A stretch of DNA of 60,256 nt from Geodermatophilus africanus. Its GTDB lineage: Bacteria > Actinomycetota > Actinomycetes > Mycobacteriales > Geodermatophilaceae. Position 1 is the first letter of the stretch. The number at the start of each line of letters is the position of its first letter. The translations under genes and the position numbers were made by a program. The notes under the pieces were generated by a model. It made no database searches, was not told the origin of the DNA, and saw only the letters and a program-made list of their open reading frames with translations. This document shows positions 59,358 to 60,256 of this stretch, piece by piece. The DNA lies in contig NZ_FNOT01000020.1 in the NCBI RefSeq assembly GCF_900107105.1, positions 1 to 60,256 on the forward strand, written 5' to 3'.

Positions 59358-60256
59358 GTGAGCGCAGCACGGACGTGGACGGTCGGGGTCACCGGCGCCA
59401 CCGGATACGCCGGGGGTGAGGTGTGCCGGCTGCTGGCCGGGCACCCGGCCCTGCGGCTGGCCGGGGTGCACGCCAACGCCAGCGCCGGGCGACGGCTGGG
59501 GGAGCTGCAGCCGCACCTGCTGCCCTACGCCGACCTGGAGGTGCAGGGCAGCGGCGCAGCGGAGCTGGCCGGCTACGACGTGGTGGTGCTGGCGCTGCCG
59601 CACGGGGAGTCCGCGGCGATCGCCGCCCAGCTGCCCGACGACACGCTGGTCATCGACTGCGGCGCCGACCACCGGCTCAACGACCCCGCCGCCTGGGCCC
59701 GCTGGTACGGCGGCGGGCACGCCGGGGCCTGGCCCTACGGGCTGCCGGAGCTGCCCGGCCAGCGGGAGCGGCTGGCCGGTGCCCGGCGGATCGCGGTGCC
59801 GGGCTGCTATCCGACCTCGGTCACGCTGGCGCTGGCGCCGGCGCTGGCCGCCGGGCTGGTCGAGCCGGAGGTGGTCGTGGTGGCGGCCACCGGCACCACC
59901 GGGGCGGGCAAGTCGGTCAAGCCGCACCTGCTGGGCAGCGAGGTGCTGGGGTCGGTGAGCGCCTACGGGGTGGGTGGGGTGCACCGGCACACCCCGGAGA
60001 TGGTGCAGAACCTCGCCCAGGCGGCGGGCCGGGACGTGCGGGTGAGTTTCACCCCGACGCTGGTGCCGATGAGCCGGGGCATCCTGGCGACCTGCTCGGC
60101 ACCCCTGGCCCCGGGCACCGACGAGGCCGCGGTGCGGGCGGCGTATGAGAAGGCCTACGGCGACGAGCCGTTCGTGCACCTGCTGCCCGAGGGGCAGTGG
60201 CCGACCACCGCGCAGGTGCTGGGCGCCAACACCGTGGCGCTGCAGCTGGCCGTCGA
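59358..60256 (+). CDS. argC: N-acetyl-gamma-glutamyl-phosphate reductase, 3' end outside window
   Basis: The frame opens at GTG 59358 and runs to the window edge (about 299 residues, of roughly 340 expected). It reduces N-acetyl-glutamyl phosphate to the semialdehyde with NADPH in arginine synthesis. [20 protein letters not shown] is the nucleotide-binding start; [15 protein letters not shown] holds the catalytic Cys (residue 150); [16 protein letters not shown] and [10 protein letters not shown] follow. The rest of an arg operon probably continues to the right. Confidence 0.93.
   Translation, partial: MSAARTWTVGVTGATGYAGGEVCRLLAGHPALRLAGVHANASAGRRLGELQPHLLPYADLEVQGSGAAELAGYDVVVLALPHGESAAIAAQLPDDTLVIDCGADHRLNDPAAWARWYGGGHAGAWPYGLPELPGQRERLAGARRIAVPGCYPTSVTLALAPALAAGLVEPEVVVVAATGTTGAGKSVKPHLLGSEVLGSVSAYGVGGVHRHTPEMVQNLAQAAGRDVRVSFTPTLVPMSRGILATCSAPLAPGTDEAAVRAAYEKAYGDEPFVHLLPEGQWPTTAQVLGANTVALQLAV

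Noticed and set aside
1..60256. tRNA, rRNA, CRISPR array or riboswitch
   Set aside because: None of the characteristic arms or repeats was seen on either strand; a covariance-model scan would be decisive.

Overview
The window is GC-rich actinobacterial DNA. Frequent GTG/TTG starts, short 4-nt ATGA/GTGA gene overlaps, LCP-, TPM- and Pls-type envelope genes and many actinobacterial-looking small membrane proteins fit a member of the Geodermatophilaceae (Blastococcus, Geodermatophilus or Modestobacter type). The family assignment is an inference from gene content; no rRNA or tRNA gene was recognised.

Layout. (1) 1-10742: the tail of a repeat-bearing gene, then an eight-gene, almost fully overlapping polysaccharide operon: GT2, GT4, GT-C membrane transferase, a GH14-like glycosidase, GT4, FemAB/GNAT-like transferase, flippase and PIG-L deacetylase. 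(2) 11073-16924: a housekeeping-like stretch with a YdjM-type membrane hydrolase, small membrane proteins, a degenerate GGDEF protein, an SDR lacking its YxxxK motif, a GH3 lipoprotein and a PP2C phosphatase. (3) 16925-43568: a second, mosaic surface-polysaccharide locus. It has a Wzm/Wzt ABC exporter bracketed by two decayed copies of the tail of one SDR gene (UDP-glucuronate decarboxylase type), a GT2-methyltransferase fusion, Wzz-, Wzy- and Wzx-like proteins, several glycosyltransferases, WecG/TagA, acetyl- and deacetylases and a WbaP-type initiating transferase. It is heavily scarred by insertion sequences: an intact IS701/NF041680-like element, IS5 and IS3 fragments, and an intact IS21 with a 5-bp target duplication inside an already decayed LytR-CpsA-Psr gene. 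(4) 44228-48811: UDP-glucose dehydrogenase, then a small envelope module with two TPM-domain proteins, microproteins of one single-helix family, a multi-pass membrane protein and a Cys-rich protein. (5) 48945-56083: a phosphopantetheinyl transferase diverging from a Pls-like (epsilon-poly-lysine synthetase-like) A-T-membrane-LbH megaprotein, coupled to an HGSNAT-like membrane acyltransferase and a BPL_N-type amidotransferase-like protein. (6) 56135-60256: an esterase-like lipoprotein, an M1-type metalloprotease lipoprotein and the start of argC.

How it works together. Loci 1 and 3 together carry initiation (WbaP-like), precursor supply (Ugd), assembly (many GTs), decoration (acetyltransferase, PIG-L, FemAB-like), trimming (two GH-like proteins), two export routes (Wzx/Wzy/Wzz and Wzm/Wzt) and a lost LCP ligase. 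The most distinctive candidate system is the Pls-like cluster in (5), which should make a carrier-bound amino-acyl polymer or conjugate at the membrane. Also notable are the microprotein family in (3)-(4), the SDR-relic-bracketed ABC cassette, and GC-rich hairpins between convergent genes, at least one of which contains both stop codons.
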